DNA of 64,000 bases from Goleter apudmare HA4340-LM2 (GTDB lineage: Bacteria > Cyanobacteriota > Cyanobacteriia > Cyanobacteriales > Nostocaceae). The number at the start of each line of letters is the position of its first letter. The first letter of the stretch is position 1. Under the pieces are notes generated by a model. It searched no databases. It was not told where the DNA came from and saw only the letters and a program-made list of their open reading frames with translations. The translations under genes were made by a program, and so were the position numbers. This document shows positions 37,987 to 47,414 of the stretch, piece after piece. The stretch covers positions 124,001 through 188,000 of the forward strand of contig JAHHHF010000072.1 in NCBI GenBank assembly GCA_019359495.1, given 5' to 3'.

Positions 37987-39096
37987 ATGGCTCTAAATTT
38001 TCGTTTTGCCATAGTCAGCGATTTACACATCGCACTTCCCCACACAATCTGGGATCATCCCAGCCGATTTCATTTGGTGGAAGTCAGTATCCCAGCTTTT
38101 GAAAGTGCGTTAGAACATTTAACACAACTAAATTTGGATTTCCTATTACTTCCAGGAGATTTGACTCAGCATGGCGAACCAGATAATCACAACTGGTTGC
38201 AAAAAAGGTTAGCACAGCTACCTTTTCCCGTCTATGTTGTTCCTGGCAATCATGATGTTCCTGTACTGATGGCAGACCAGCAATCAATTGCTTTTGCCGA
38301 TTTTCCTCATTATTATCATAAGTTTGGTTATCAAGATCCCCAACAACCTTACTACACTTCCCAGATATTACCTGGAGTCCGCTTGATTGGTCTAAATTCT
38401 AACTCTTTTAATGACCAGGGTCAGCAGGTGGGGCGTTTAGATAGCCGACAATTAAGGTGGATAGAAGATGTACTGGCGGCCGCTAGTGATGAATTAGTAC
38501 TAGTGATGATACATCACAACGTGGTTGAGCATCTACCCAATCAATCACGCCATCCAATGGCAAATCGCTACATGTTAGAAAATGCTGGGGAACTATTGCA
38601 GTTGCTTAGGCAATACGGAGTGAATTTAGTATTCACAGGTCATTTGCATGTTCAAGATGTTGCCTGCTCAGAGGGAGTGTATGATATTACCACTGGTTCT
38701 CTAGTCAGCTACCCTCACCCTTATCGAGTATTAGAGTATCATCAGGATAACCACGGAAAGCGGTGGTTACAAATTTTATCCCACCGAGTAGAATCAGTAC
38801 CAGATTTTCCGGATTTGCAACAGTCTTCGCGGCAGTGGATGGGCGATCGCTCTTTTCCCTTCCTCATAAAATTGCTGACTGTACCTCCCCTCAGTCTACC
38901 GATGGACGAAGCCAAAGAACTAGCCCCTAGTTTGCGAGATTTTTGGGCAACTATTGCCGATGGAGATGCCTTGTTAGATTACCCCCAATTTCCTTATAGA
39001 GTGCGGCGCTACATTCAAAAATATGGCGCGATCGCCACTGGTGGCACTCCTACCCTAATTGATAACAACAGCACCATTCTGCTGGAACAGAGATGA
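37987..39096 (+). CDS. Metallophosphoesterase (calcineurin-like)
   Basis: A 369-residue phosphohydrolase with the full binuclear metal site: FAIVSDLHIALP, LLPGDLTQHGEPDNH, VVPGNHDVP, MIHHN and FTGHLHVQD. It resembles cyclic-nucleotide or nucleotide phosphodiesterases of the Icc/CpdA type in its N-terminal 250 residues; the C-terminal 100 are specific to cyanobacteria. The ATG at 37987 is preferred over a TTG three codons upstream. An NtcA-type promoter lies upstream, so expression probably rises when nitrogen is limiting. Substrate is unknown. Confidence 0.88.
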   Translation: MALNFRFAIVSDLHIALPHTIWDHPSRFHLVEVSIPAFESALEHLTQLNLDFLLLPGDLTQHGEPDNHNWLQKRLAQLPFPVYVVPGNHDVPVLMADQQSIAFADFPHYYHKFGYQDPQQPYYTSQILPGVRLIGLNSNSFNDQGQQVGRLDSRQLRWIEDVLAAASDELVLVMIHHNVVEHLPNQSRHPMANRYMLENAGELLQLLRQYGVNLVFTGHLHVQDVACSEGVYDITTGSLVSYPHPYRVLEYHQDNHGKRWLQILSHRVESVPDFPDLQQSSRQWMGDRSFPFLIKLLTVPPLSLPMDEAKELAPSLRDFWATIADGDALLDYPQFPYRVRRYIQKYGAIATGGTPTLIDNNSTILLEQR

Positions 39097-39229
39097 ATAG
39101 GTAGATGGACAGATGGGGAGGCGGAGGAAGCAGCGCCTCGACTCCGCTCGGCGGATGGGAGCAGAGGGTGCATATCCTCCTTATCCTCCCAATCTGTGCT
39201 CAAAATTTCTTTAATTTTGAATTGTTTCC

Positions 39230-40471
39230 CTATTCCCCATCTCCCAAAGCCTTGCAAATGCCAAATACTGAAGTATAACCATGTAAAAAGGTGCTACCAC
39301 TCACAGGGCCAATTTCACCGTTACAGAAAAAGCCACCGACAGGGATATCCTTGATGTAACGCCTAAATAACTCGGAATCAAAATTCGGCTTACCGTAGAG
39401 TCCTTCGCCTCTACCCACACAGGAAAACATCAAAGCCCCAATAGCAGATGCTTCTGTATCTTCATGGTTGTGATATTGCTGTAGGAGTAATTCCAGGTCT
39501 TCGGCAGAGGCTTCCGCATCCCGTAAGTGGAATTGTAGACGTTGGCCGGGACGGACGCGATCGCCAATTGCGATCGCACCTGCTGATGGATCTACCCCCA
39601 AAATACCGCGAATCAAAAAGTCTCCCTGTTGCAAAGTCGGCTTAAACCCATCCATCGCCACACCCACAAACAAAGAGTGCTGGGCTAGCATCCGCTCTTT
39701 CTCACTGAGATTAGCAATCACTTCTCGCAACACCACAAGTGGTACTTGCTCATCCAGTTCCAAAATAATATTGCGTTCTGCTTTAGTTACCTGTAACGGC
39801 TCACCAATTGGTCGGCATCCTTGGGCGACAATTGTTTCTAAAGCAATATTGCCACTCAAAGCCAAACCCAGCGTACCCTCTCGATACAGACCTTGGGGCA
39901 ATTCGCCGCCAGCATAATTACAAAATAAAGCAGTCCGTCCACTCATGCCTCCTGCACTGGCATGTCCCCCCACAGTCACCGAACCAGGATAAGCAAAATC
40001 CAACCCCTGCAATAAATCATTGATGCCAGAAGAGAAAGAACTACACAGCAAGATAAAGTGAGGTGTTGGTGATGGTGGCACACCAATCAAATCGATCCAA
40101 GCATTGGGCGGACTATCCAAATCAGGTAATTCTTCGGACATCACATGAAACACTTGCAGATCCACACCAGGCAAATGAGCCAAAGTCAGACTCAAGGCAG
40201 CTTCTGCTTCCATCTCTTGAGTCTGTCCGTCAATTGTCGTCCCAATCACACCACCACCACTACAGCCAATGAGTACAGGTACCGAAAGCTTCTCAGCTAG
40301 CAACGGTAAAAGCCGAGAATACTCGCTCGCAAAAGCAGACGAAATAAACACCAACCCCAAATCCGCAGGTGCTGTTAACGACGAAACAGCCCTTTCTACC
40401 ACATCTGTAACAGCTGCTTCTAAAGAGGGACGGGTTGACAGGGCGTTTGCCCACTGCATTTTGTCTGCCAT
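39230..40471 (-). CDS. FIST domain signal transduction protein
   Basis: A 413-residue protein with FIST_N (about residues 35-220; VLIGCSGGGVIGTTID, FILLCSSFSSGINDLLQGLD) and FIST_C (about 225-390; ALMFSCVGRGEGLYG, PVGGFFCNGEIGPVSG). FIST domains are thought to sense small ligands such as amino acids and are often fused to or near signalling domains. Here it stands alone without kinase or other output domain, so the partner is unknown. The reverse frame at 40269-40643 on the plus strand is only its shadow. Confidence 0.87.
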   Translation of the reverse strand: MADKMQWANALSTRPSLEAAVTDVVERAVSSLTAPADLGLVFISSAFASEYSRLLPLLAEKLSVPVLIGCSGGGVIGTTIDGQTQEMEAEAALSLTLAHLPGVDLQVFHVMSEELPDLDSPPNAWIDLIGVPPSPTPHFILLCSSFSSGINDLLQGLDFAYPGSVTVGGHASAGGMSGRTALFCNYAGGELPQGLYREGTLGLALSGNIALETIVAQGCRPIGEPLQVTKAERNIILELDEQVPLVVLREVIANLSEKERMLAQHSLFVGVAMDGFKPTLQQGDFLIRGILGVDPSAGAIAIGDRVRPGQRLQFHLRDAEASAEDLELLLQQYHNHEDTEASAIGALMFSCVGRGEGLYGKPNFDSELFRRYIKDIPVGGFFCNGEIGPVSGSTFLHGYTSVFGICKALGDGE

Positions 40472-40854
40472 GAGTTTTAGGCTTCTTTCTCTTGTGAGGC
40501 TATTAGTTTTGATTTTTCATCCTGGGAAGAATTGCATCCTACAAGAGTTAACGGCAACTAACTTGATCTTTCCTCCATGCCGTGTCAATCCCAGGAAACT
40601 AGGGTTGCTATTCCCTGCTGTCTGCATTCAAGTTATTGTATGATTATACTTTTAAGGTACTGACTCTACCAAATCTTAAAAGATAAATACAAATCTAGTG
40701 TGCATCCGCGTATTTATTATATTAGTTATGGACATCGGCTAAAATACTTACTTAACAGCTAAATGGTTAGAATGGTGAACACATAAAACAGAAAACGGCC
40801 ATTTTTGCAATTTTTCCATACTGGTATTAACACCACACAACGAGACTAAAGACT

Positions 40855-41076
40855 ATGAGCGACATCCAAGAAAAAATTCAAGAAGAAGTTGAACAAGCTC
40901 GCGCTACCTGTGACATCACAGGTAGCAACTCTGCTAAGTGTGCAGCAGCTTGGGATGCAGTAGAAGAACTGCAAGCCGAAGCCTCTCACCAGCGCCAAGG
41001 CAAGCAAAAAAACTCTTTAGAACAATATTGCGATGATAACCCAGATGCGGCTGAGTGTCGGCTTTACGAAGACTAG
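40855..41076 (+). CDS. cp12: CP12 Calvin-cycle regulatory protein
   Basis: A 73-residue mostly disordered redox protein. The cysteine pairs are Cys19/Cys29 and Cys59/Cys68, and the core AAAWDAVEELQAEASHQ contains the AWD_VEEL signature. CP12 binds GAPDH and phosphoribulokinase in the dark under oxidising conditions and releases them in the light. The C-terminal DDNPDAAECRLYED inserts into GAPDH. Its transcript appears monocistronic. Confidence 0.95.
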   Translation: MSDIQEKIQEEVEQARATCDITGSNSAKCAAAWDAVEELQAEASHQRQGKQKNSLEQYCDDNPDAAECRLYED

Positions 41077-41716
41077 AAATTAATCTGGTGAATTTTCAAT
41101 TTGTCTGAAAGATAAGCAACCAGAACCTATTTACTAATATTTTGTACCTCCGCTTCACTCCCGGCTCCAACCCCACTCAATCCTCTTTTGCGCCTCTTTC
41201 CCCCTATTGGAGGATTGACCAGTGCATCATCGGAGATTGAGAAGAATTAGAGGCTTAAGTCTAAGGTATTATGCCCCTCAGAGGCTGTCTCTTCTTACCA
41301 AGTAGGGTTTTGCCGAGTAGTGATCAGCATATAGCCTAGGAATGGTTTTATAACTCTTCCTTAGTAGGCTGTAAGTTGCTGCAAGATATAAGTTTATTCG
41401 CTCTGAGTTGCTTGTTTTTTTGTGGAGCAAATATCTTAAAGAGATATATATCAGAGGCTAGTTACGAAAGTATTTATTTTGATTAAACTGTGATGTACTC
41501 AAATGTCAGTTATTAGCTAGCTAGTAACTGACAAGCGCCTTCAGGGACTCCCAAATAGAAAAATCAGCGATCGCTCTGAATACAGGTAAGCAGGGGAAAC
41601 AGAATCTGAATATCCGTATGTTAGATGTAAGAATTGGATAACTTATTTTTTGGAGTTCCTGAAATATGGGAACTGGTTCTTAGTTAAAAGTGTTTGCTAT
41701 TTAGTCTGGTAAAACT
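41077..41716. other. 640-base intergenic region after cp12
   Basis: No gene is supported. A perfect 9-bp inverted repeat TCAATCCTC/GAGGATTGA with a 24-base loop lies at 41177-41218. A smaller ATATCT/AGATAT hairpin lies near 41431-41446. No T-run follows either. It may hold a 3' untranslated region or a small RNA, but nothing firm can be said. Confidence 0.45.
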
Positions 41717-42313
41717 ATGGGAAATAATGTTTGGTTTCGTCCGTTCGTCTGGATTGACTATCGACTAGCGCTACTATTCACGGTGATCATCCCCCTAATT
41801 CTCTTGATTTGGGCGTATGTACAAAAAGCCGAAGGAATACAACGCTTGTTAAGCATTTACTGGCGAGTAGCCAGTTTGTTAGCAATCACAGTTTATTTAA
41901 TGATTGGCGGGTTCGGAGTCAGTTTTATCTCTGGATTGATGGCTCGTATCCTAATCCCCATTTCACTGTGGTTCTGGGTGGATCTGAATGATGATATTGA
42001 GTATCAATCTAGTGGTCCGCTCAAACTGATTTTTACCTCTTGGCGCTGGGCCGTGAGCGTTTATAGTGTTTTAAGTGCGATCGCTTTCGTCCCGTTATTA
42101 GGTTGTGCCTTTTCGGAAGCAGCCCTCAAAACTCCCTCTTGCAGTGTCTGGTTTGAAGCCCCATTACTGTTTAAAGAATATTTCCATGCCAACAGCAAAC
42201 CTGGTTTTCTCGGCTTTTTGGGCATAATTGGCTTAATCATCTACGTGCTTTACTTAGTTTATTTTGTCCTAGTCAAGCTCGGTAAACAAGGACGTTCTGC
42301 CATACAGCAGTAA
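41717..42313 (+). CDS. DUF3177 family membrane protein
   Basis: A 198-residue protein with five or six hydrophobic helices. The opening FRPFVWIDYRLALLFTVIIPLILLIWA and SLWFWVDLNDDIE match the cyanobacterial DUF3177 family. Function is unknown. The protein is almost all membrane, with a short cytoplasmic tail KLGKQGRSAIQQ. The 65 bases before the next gene contain an AATTCAAAATTC-type heptad repeat. Confidence 0.82.
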   Translation: MGNNVWFRPFVWIDYRLALLFTVIIPLILLIWAYVQKAEGIQRLLSIYWRVASLLAITVYLMIGGFGVSFISGLMARILIPISLWFWVDLNDDIEYQSSGPLKLIFTSWRWAVSVYSVLSAIAFVPLLGCAFSEAALKTPSCSVWFEAPLLFKEYFHANSKPGFLGFLGIIGLIIYVLYLVYFVLVKLGKQGRSAIQQ

Positions 42314-42378
42314 CCGTCCCTACACTCCAATTCAAAATTCAAAATTTTTGAATTTCCCACAGGGGTTTGACCAATTAA

Positions 42379-42678
42379 ATGAACACATCCATTGGCAAAC
42401 GGCTAGAACAATACACGACTAAACGTCCCCAAGAAGTCTTGCTCGTCACGGTAGAAGTTGCCAACGAGCAAGACCAAATTGCTATATTCAAAGGCTTTTC
42501 CAGTTCTTTGATGCACCCAACCGCCTTTGATCCAGATGTACCTGTGCTAACCGATGAGGCCATAATTCTCAGTATTGATCGCATAGCCAGTCCTTACAAT
42601 CCTGAAGCACCCCGCTATATCCAACAAGGTTTATCTTGGGAGGCTATGCAAGTTTTGTTATCAGAGGTTGGTGTTTAA
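42379..42678 (+). CDS. Conserved hypothetical protein (99 aa)
   Basis: A short soluble protein, acidic, with EVLLVTVEVANEQDQIAIFKGFSSSLMHPTAFDPDVPVL and ILSIDRIASPYNPEAPRYIQQGLSW as its main conserved-looking blocks. It reads like a small cyanobacterial/plastid beta-rich protein of unknown function. The name of the family could not be fixed. Same strand and close to the DUF3177 gene, so the two may be co-transcribed. Confidence 0.7.
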   Translation: MNTSIGKRLEQYTTKRPQEVLLVTVEVANEQDQIAIFKGFSSSLMHPTAFDPDVPVLTDEAIILSIDRIASPYNPEAPRYIQQGLSWEAMQVLLSEVGV

Positions 42679-43145
42679 CTAAATTTACGTTGGAGAGGGC
42701 GCAGAGACCGCGCCCCTACGAAAAATCTATGTGTATCAAGATTTCGGTGAATTGGTATTATTAGGAGTTTGTACCATTTTCAGACTCCCTTAACAAGAGT
42801 CCATGATTGTGACTTTACTTGTTATTCTACAAATGTCATAGGTAGTTGTCGCAAATACATCATTGCTTTCATTTGGATGTGTTTCTAGATCATTTTCCCT
42901 GGCCTTAGTCATGAACGGGAGCATCCCAATTTTGCAAAAATAAAATTTGTAGTGGGAGCATCTTGCTCCCTAATGTCCAGGAAGCGGGCTAGAAGCCCGC
43001 ACTACAAAAAAATAAATTTACACATTTGGGATGCTCCCTAGTTATGCACAGGCGATCGCTGTCCTAGAATTAGCATAGGATAAATATTCTCGTGGGATTG
43101 GTTGCCTTACAATGGACACTAAATCTTGAAATTGGGAGGCAGGTG
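42679..43145. other. Intergenic region with a MITE-like palindromic element
   Basis: No gene is supported. The main content is the repeat element at 42917-43038. The remainder is AT-rich. The antitoxin gene is preceded by GGAGGCAGGTG at its end. Confidence 0.6.
42917..43038. repeat. MITE-like palindromic element (copy 2 of the 105-base repeat)
   Basis: Both ends form inverted repeats of about 38 bases: left GGGAGCATCCCAA..AATAAAATTTGTAGT, right ACTACAAAAAAATAAATTT..TTGGGATGCTCCC. Between them are two complete palindromes, GGGAGCATCTTGCTCCC and AGCGGGCTAGAAGCCCGC. A near-identical 105-base copy is at 4665-4769. No open frame is present, so movement would need an outside enzyme. Confidence 0.75.
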
Positions 43146-43424
43146 ATGAATCCTACAGATAATTCCCCTATTGAGGATACAGGGTCTGCGGCCTTGGTGT
43201 CTGTGAAAGAATTACAGCACCAGCTTAATGATTTACTTGAGCAACTATCACCAGAGCGATTACGGGTGTTGGTTGATTTCGCAGCTTATTTGGCAAATGC
43301 CGAAAGCGAAGCTGCAACTAAAGAGATTTTAGCAATTCCTGGATTACTAGAACGAGTTCAACAAAGTCAAGCCATCCAGAAAACCGATTACAAATCCTGG
43401 AGAACCCTTCGTTCTGATATATGA
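43146..43424 (+). CDS. Probable antitoxin of a RelE/ParE-type module
   Basis: A 92-residue protein: an N-terminal acidic lead (NPTDNSPIEDTG) and a helical segment VKELQHQLNDLLEQLSPERLRVLVDFAAYLANAES, then EAATKEILAIPGLLERVQQ. This is the usual pattern of cyanobacterial antitoxins with a DUF2281-like or Phd-like C-terminal part. The ATG at 43146 has GGAGG six bases upstream and is preferred over a GTG-type start at 43092. The 3' end overlaps a RelE/ParE-like toxin frame by 11 bases. Confidence 0.75.
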   Translation: MNPTDNSPIEDTGSAALVSVKELQHQLNDLLEQLSPERLRVLVDFAAYLANAESEAATKEILAIPGLLERVQQSQAIQKTDYKSWRTLRSDI

Positions 43425-43680
43425 AGTTCTTCTCCAGCCTGATGCTCAAAAGGTTTATATCAATGCTGAAAAAGCCCTAGCGAAGAAAATTGCCCGATGT
43501 TTGCAGCAGCTAGAGCAAACCCCTCGGTTGCACCCTAACATCAAAGCCCTTCAGGGTGATTATGCTGGATACTATCGCTACCGAATCGAAGACTACAGGG
43601 TTATCTATTCTATAGAGGATGAACTGGCACAAGTATTTGTTGTGGCGATCGCCCATTGTGGTGAGGCGTATGCACCATAA
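43414..43680 (+). CDS. RelE/ParE-family toxin with non-canonical start
   Basis: The frame from the codon at 43414 reads IYEVLLQPDAQKVY, KIARCLQQLEQTPRLHP, IKALQGDYAGYYRYRI and DYRVIYSIEDELAQVFVVAIAHCGEAY. This is a complete RelE/ParE mRNA interferase/gyrase-inhibitor fold of 88 residues. No ATG, GTG or TTG exists in this frame between an in-frame TAG at 43348 and the first conserved residue. Possible starts are CTG at 43414, ATA at 43417 or ATT further up. GGAGA at 43398-43402 lies about ten bases before the CTG. Either it uses a rare start by coupling to the antitoxin, or its ATG was lost. Confidence 0.72.
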   Translation: MIYEVLLQPDAQKVYINAEKALAKKIARCLQQLEQTPRLHPNIKALQGDYAGYYRYRIEDYRVIYSIEDELAQVFVVAIAHCGEAYAP

Positions 43681-43739
43681 ATACCAATTCCGCTTCATGA
43701 CCATTTTATTCTGCAACTGTTTAATTTTAAATTGATAAA

Positions 43740-44855
43740 ATGTCCCGTTCTGGATACACCCTCCCTATCTTTGCCTGTGCTTCTGCGATTGCCGCCTTAC
43801 AATGGTTACGCGATCGCCAATCCCTCACAGTAGCCTCGGTAGATTTAATTACACCAGCCCAAATTGCAGAAATAGCGATCGCCCAAGTAGCAGGGTTATC
43901 AGAAAATATGGCCTTAGCAATTACCCACAGCGATCCCGGTGATAATCTTGACCTCACCAGAGATACACCGATTTGGGCGTTGGTGGAATGGCGACAACAG
44001 GGAGAAGCGGCTGTAGTTATTCAAGGGGGGGAAGGAATTGGTAGACAGATGAACGCTGGCGATCGCCCGGCGATTTATGCTTATGCTCACAGGCTGTTGC
44101 AAGAGAATTTGCAGCGAATGCTAGCACCAGGGGAAAGAATCACGGTGACGATTATTTTACCCGAAGGGCGACGCTTGGCTGTGCGTACCTCTAATTCTGC
44201 CTTTGGCGTGGTAGAAGGGCTTTCTTTGTTGGGAACCACAGGAATTTCTCAACCTTTAAGTTCACCTGACCAACTGACTGCTTTTCGTGCCCAATTGCAA
44301 GCAAAAGCCAGTCATTTTGATAGCTTAGTATTTTGTATTGGTGAGAATGGCTTAGATTTAGCGCCAAAAATCGGTATTAATCCCGAACAATTGGTAAAAA
44401 CGGCTAATTGGCTAGGGCCAATGTTAGTAGAAGCTGAAAGTTTGGGTGTTAAAGAAATCTTATTGTTCGGGTATCATGGCAAACTCATCAAACTAGCAGG
44501 GGGAATCTTTCACACCCATCACCATCTTGCTGATGGACGCCGGGAAATTTTAGCGGCTCACTGTGCTTTAGCTGGTTTAAAGTCTTCAGATATACAAGTA
44601 GTTTTTCATAGTGCCACTGCGGAAGCTGCGCTAACATACCTGAGAGCGCTAGATACTGAGACGGGCAGTTATTGGGTAAAGCAAGTGTATAGTGCGATCG
44701 CAGAAACTATTGACTCCCGCGCCCAAGAATATATCCACAGCCATAGCAATAGAGATACATCTGATACTATCTGCGGATCGATTCTCTTTGACCGCGATCG
44801 CAAAATTATTGTGAAGAGCAAAACTGCTTGTATCTTATCCGGAAAATTATGTTAA
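43740..44855 (+). CDS. cbiD: Cobalt-precorrin-5B (C1)-methyltransferase
   Basis: A 371-residue CbiD. The N-terminal SGYTLPIFACASAIAALQWL and VITPAQIAEIAI-like segment precede the characteristic LDLTRDTPIWALVEW block. VTIILPEGRRLAVRTSNSAFGVVEGLSLLGTTGI and LLFGYHGKLIKLAGGIFHTHHHLADGRREI are diagnostic. It acts in anaerobic-type B12 corrin ring synthesis. Other cobalamin genes are not nearby. No cobalamin riboswitch was seen in the 59 bases before it. Confidence 0.93.
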   Translation: MSRSGYTLPIFACASAIAALQWLRDRQSLTVASVDLITPAQIAEIAIAQVAGLSENMALAITHSDPGDNLDLTRDTPIWALVEWRQQGEAAVVIQGGEGIGRQMNAGDRPAIYAYAHRLLQENLQRMLAPGERITVTIILPEGRRLAVRTSNSAFGVVEGLSLLGTTGISQPLSSPDQLTAFRAQLQAKASHFDSLVFCIGENGLDLAPKIGINPEQLVKTANWLGPMLVEAESLGVKEILLFGYHGKLIKLAGGIFHTHHHLADGRREILAAHCALAGLKSSDIQVVFHSATAEAALTYLRALDTETGSYWVKQVYSAIAETIDSRAQEYIHSHSNRDTSDTICGSILFDRDRKIIVKSKTACILSGKLC

Positions 44856-45081
44856 TTTAATATGAATTATCATAAACAATCCAAATAAATAATCTTTCAG
44901 TAGCAAGTCTAAGGTAAGTTTCTTCTTTTAATACCAATGCCAAATTTATCGGCTAGGCAGACGCGCTTAATCTCGCGTTTGTAGGGGATTTTATTACCAT
45001 TACCAGCCAACCCAGGCAAAGCAATGGTAGCAATTAGACCACACACCAACGAATTATTATTACTGGCACACTCTCGCAATC

Positions 45082-46704
45082 ATGAATACAGCGGTGACTC
45101 TACTTACAGAACAAGCACCTCAAACACTAGAAAACTGGACGCGGCTAGATCGCCAATTGATCGTAATTCTCGATTTTGGCTCACAATATTCCGAGCTGAT
45201 CGCCCGCCGCATCCGTGAGACTCAAGTATATTCTGAAGTCCTGTCCTATCGTACTCCAGCTGAACAACTGCGGCAACTAAATCCCAAAGGAATTATCCTC
45301 TCTGGTGGGCCTAATTCAGTTTATGGTGATAAAGCTCCCCATTGTGATCCCGAAATTTGGAATTTGGGCATCCCTATCTTAGGTGTATGCTACGGTATGC
45401 AACTGATGGTGAGCCAACTGGGTGGGGAAGTGGCTAAGGCTGACCGGGGCGAGTATGGCAAAGCGTCACTATATATAGATGACCCCACAGACCTACTCAC
45501 TAATGTTGAAGATGGCACCACCATGTGGATGAGTCATGGAGACTCAGTAACTCAAATGCCACCAGGATTTGAATTATTAGCTCATACCGAAAACACACCC
45601 TGCGCTGCCGTTGCTGACCATGTGAAAAAACTCTATGGTGTGCAGTTCCATCCAGAAGTAGTGCATTCCATTGGCGGACTGGCGTTAATCCGCAACTTTG
45701 TTTACCACATTTGCGAGTGTGAACCCACCTGGACAACAGCAGCTTTTGTCGAAGAATCCATTCGAGAAATTCGTGCCAGAGTTGGTGAGAAACGGGTGCT
45801 TTTGGCGCTGTCTGGGGGCGTGGATTCTTCTACCCTGGCCTTTTTGCTATACAAAGCCATTGGTGAGCAACTAACTTGTGTGTTTATCGACCAAGGCTTC
45901 ATGCGGAAGTATGAGCCTGAGCGATTGGTGAAGCTGTTCCAAGAGCAGTTTCATATCCCCGTTGAGTATGTTAACGCCCGCGATCGCTTTTTGGCAACAA
46001 TTGATGGCATTACAGATCCCGAAGAAAAGCGCCGCCGCATCGGTCATGAATTCATCCGGGTATTTGAAGAGACATCCAAGCGCCTTGGTCACTTTGATTA
46101 TCTCGCTCAGGGCACCCTATATCCAGATGTGATTGAATCTGCTGACACCAACGTTGATCCCCAAACAGGTGAACGGGTAGCAGTGAAGATTAAGAGTCAT
46201 CACAACGTCGGCGGCTTACCTAAAGACCTGCGATTTAAATTAGTGGAACCCCTACGGAAACTATTTAAAGATGAAGTCCGTAAAGTTGGACGTTCCATTG
46301 GTTTGCCAGAAGAAATTGTCCAACGCCAACCGTTCCCCGGCCCTGGTTTGGCAATTCGTATCCTCGGTGAAGTTACCTCCGAACGATTGAATATTTTGCG
46401 TGATGCTGATTTGATTGTGCGACAAGAAATCAACCAACGCGGTTTATATCACGATGTTTGGCAAGCATTCGCTGTCTTGCTACCTATTCGCAGCGTCGGC
46501 GTTATGGGTGATCAGCGTACCTATGCTTATCCAATTGTCTTACGGATTGTCACCAGTGAAGATGGGATGACTGCCGATTGGGCAAGAGTACCTTACGATG
46601 TTTTGGAAGTGATTTCCACCCGGATTGTTAACGAAGTCAAAGGCGTCAACCGTGTGGTTTATGACATCACCTCCAAGCCGCCTGGAACCATTGAGTGGGA
46701 GTAA
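45082..46704 (+). CDS. guaA: GMP synthase (glutamine-hydrolysing)
   Basis: A 540-residue two-domain enzyme that makes GMP from XMP, ATP and glutamine. The N-terminal class I amidotransferase has [17 protein letters not shown], nucleophile Cys103 in GVCYGMQLM and [11 protein letters not shown]. The ATP-pyrophosphatase P-loop is [26 protein letters not shown] and the end KPPGTIEWE are invariant family features. The start ATG at 45082 may be preceded by short N-terminal sequence typical in cyanobacteria. A strong terminator follows. Confidence 0.96.
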   Translation: MNTAVTLLTEQAPQTLENWTRLDRQLIVILDFGSQYSELIARRIRETQVYSEVLSYRTPAEQLRQLNPKGIILSGGPNSVYGDKAPHCDPEIWNLGIPILGVCYGMQLMVSQLGGEVAKADRGEYGKASLYIDDPTDLLTNVEDGTTMWMSHGDSVTQMPPGFELLAHTENTPCAAVADHVKKLYGVQFHPEVVHSIGGLALIRNFVYHICECEPTWTTAAFVEESIREIRARVGEKRVLLALSGGVDSSTLAFLLYKAIGEQLTCVFIDQGFMRKYEPERLVKLFQEQFHIPVEYVNARDRFLATIDGITDPEEKRRRIGHEFIRVFEETSKRLGHFDYLAQGTLYPDVIESADTNVDPQTGERVAVKIKSHHNVGGLPKDLRFKLVEPLRKLFKDEVRKVGRSIGLPEEIVQRQPFPGPGLAIRILGEVTSERLNILRDADLIVRQEINQRGLYHDVWQAFAVLLPIRSVGVMGDQRTYAYPIVLRIVTSEDGMTADWARVPYDVLEVISTRIVNEVKGVNRVVYDITSKPPGTIEWE

Positions 46705-47087
46705 TTAGTTTTGAGCTAACTACATGACTCATCCATCTTCTTGGATATTTTTCTTCTAATTGCTAGATTAAACAAAAGTGCAAAAATGTCCCTTCCCAAC
46801 TCGGAGAGGGACATTTTTGTTTAGTTAAAACCTCTCAGAGTTCTTTTTGTGATTTTTATTTCTAGCAAAACTTAGATAGTATCCTATTTGCTCTGACCAA
46901 GATTATTAAAATTGGTATAAATAATACTAATTTTTAAGTACAAATACTAAAAATTAGACAAATAGTTTTAATTAATCGTAAATTTTACGTATAACTACGA
47001 ATAATCAGGATGTTTAATATTGATTTAGTCTAATCTAATAAGAACTCAAGGCTTGAATCTAACTTACTCAATAGGTAGAGGTGAAGT
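46705..47087. other. Intergenic region with terminator and AT-rich hairpin
   Basis: No gene is supported. It holds the guaA terminator (46782-46818) and an AT-rich imperfect inverted repeat CTAATTTTTAaGTA/TACTAAAAATTAG at 46927-46957. The rest is AT-rich promoter-like DNA for the next gene. Confidence 0.6.
46782..46818 (+). terminator. Rho-independent terminator after guaA
   Basis: A 12-bp perfect stem AAAAATGTCCCT/AGGGACATTTTT followed by GTTTAGTT; the A/T flanks make it bidirectional. It starts about 78 bases after the guaA stop. Confidence 0.85.
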
Positions 47088-47399
47088 ATGGCTAGAAATA
47101 GAGGCTTTTTCGAGATACTTTTCGACTTCTCTTTTTCGGAATTTATTGCCCTAAAAGTTATTGGTGTCCTATACGGTATTGCGATATTTTTTGCAGGTAT
47201 AGGTGCTTTGGCGATCCTTGGAGGTGGTTTTCGGCAAGGATTTTTACCGGGTATTTTTAGCTTAATCATTACACCTTTATTTTTCTTGTTGTATGTAATA
47301 TTGATCCGAATTGGATTAGAAGGTTTGATTGTGGCATTCCGCACAGCAGAAAATACAGGTCGCACTGCCACTAACACAGAATATTTGAGAAATCCCTAA
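47088..47399 (+). CDS. DUF4282 domain-containing membrane protein
   Basis: A 103-residue protein with two membrane segments (VLYGIAIFFAGIGALAILGG and FSLIITPLFFLLYVILIRIGLEGLIVAF) and the lead FFEILFDFSFSEFI. This is the pattern of DUF4282, whose function is unknown. AGGTAG-GTGAAGT lies upstream; AGAGGTGAAGT offers a ribosome binding site. Its C-terminus (RTAENTGRTATNTEYLRNP) is hydrophilic. It converges with the hybrid kinase gene. Confidence 0.82.
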   Translation: MARNRGFFEILFDFSFSEFIALKVIGVLYGIAIFFAGIGALAILGGGFRQGFLPGIFSLIITPLFFLLYVILIRIGLEGLIVAFRTAENTGRTATNTEYLRNP

Positions 47400-47414
47400 G
47401 TAATATTGAAATTA

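Noticed and set aside
40269..40643. 124-codon plus-strand frame
   Set aside because: Mostly antisense to the well-supported FIST gene; it looks like a shadow frame.
43681..43739. Possible cobalamin riboswitch before cbiD
   Set aside because: The gap is only 59 bases and shows no B12-box-like sequence.
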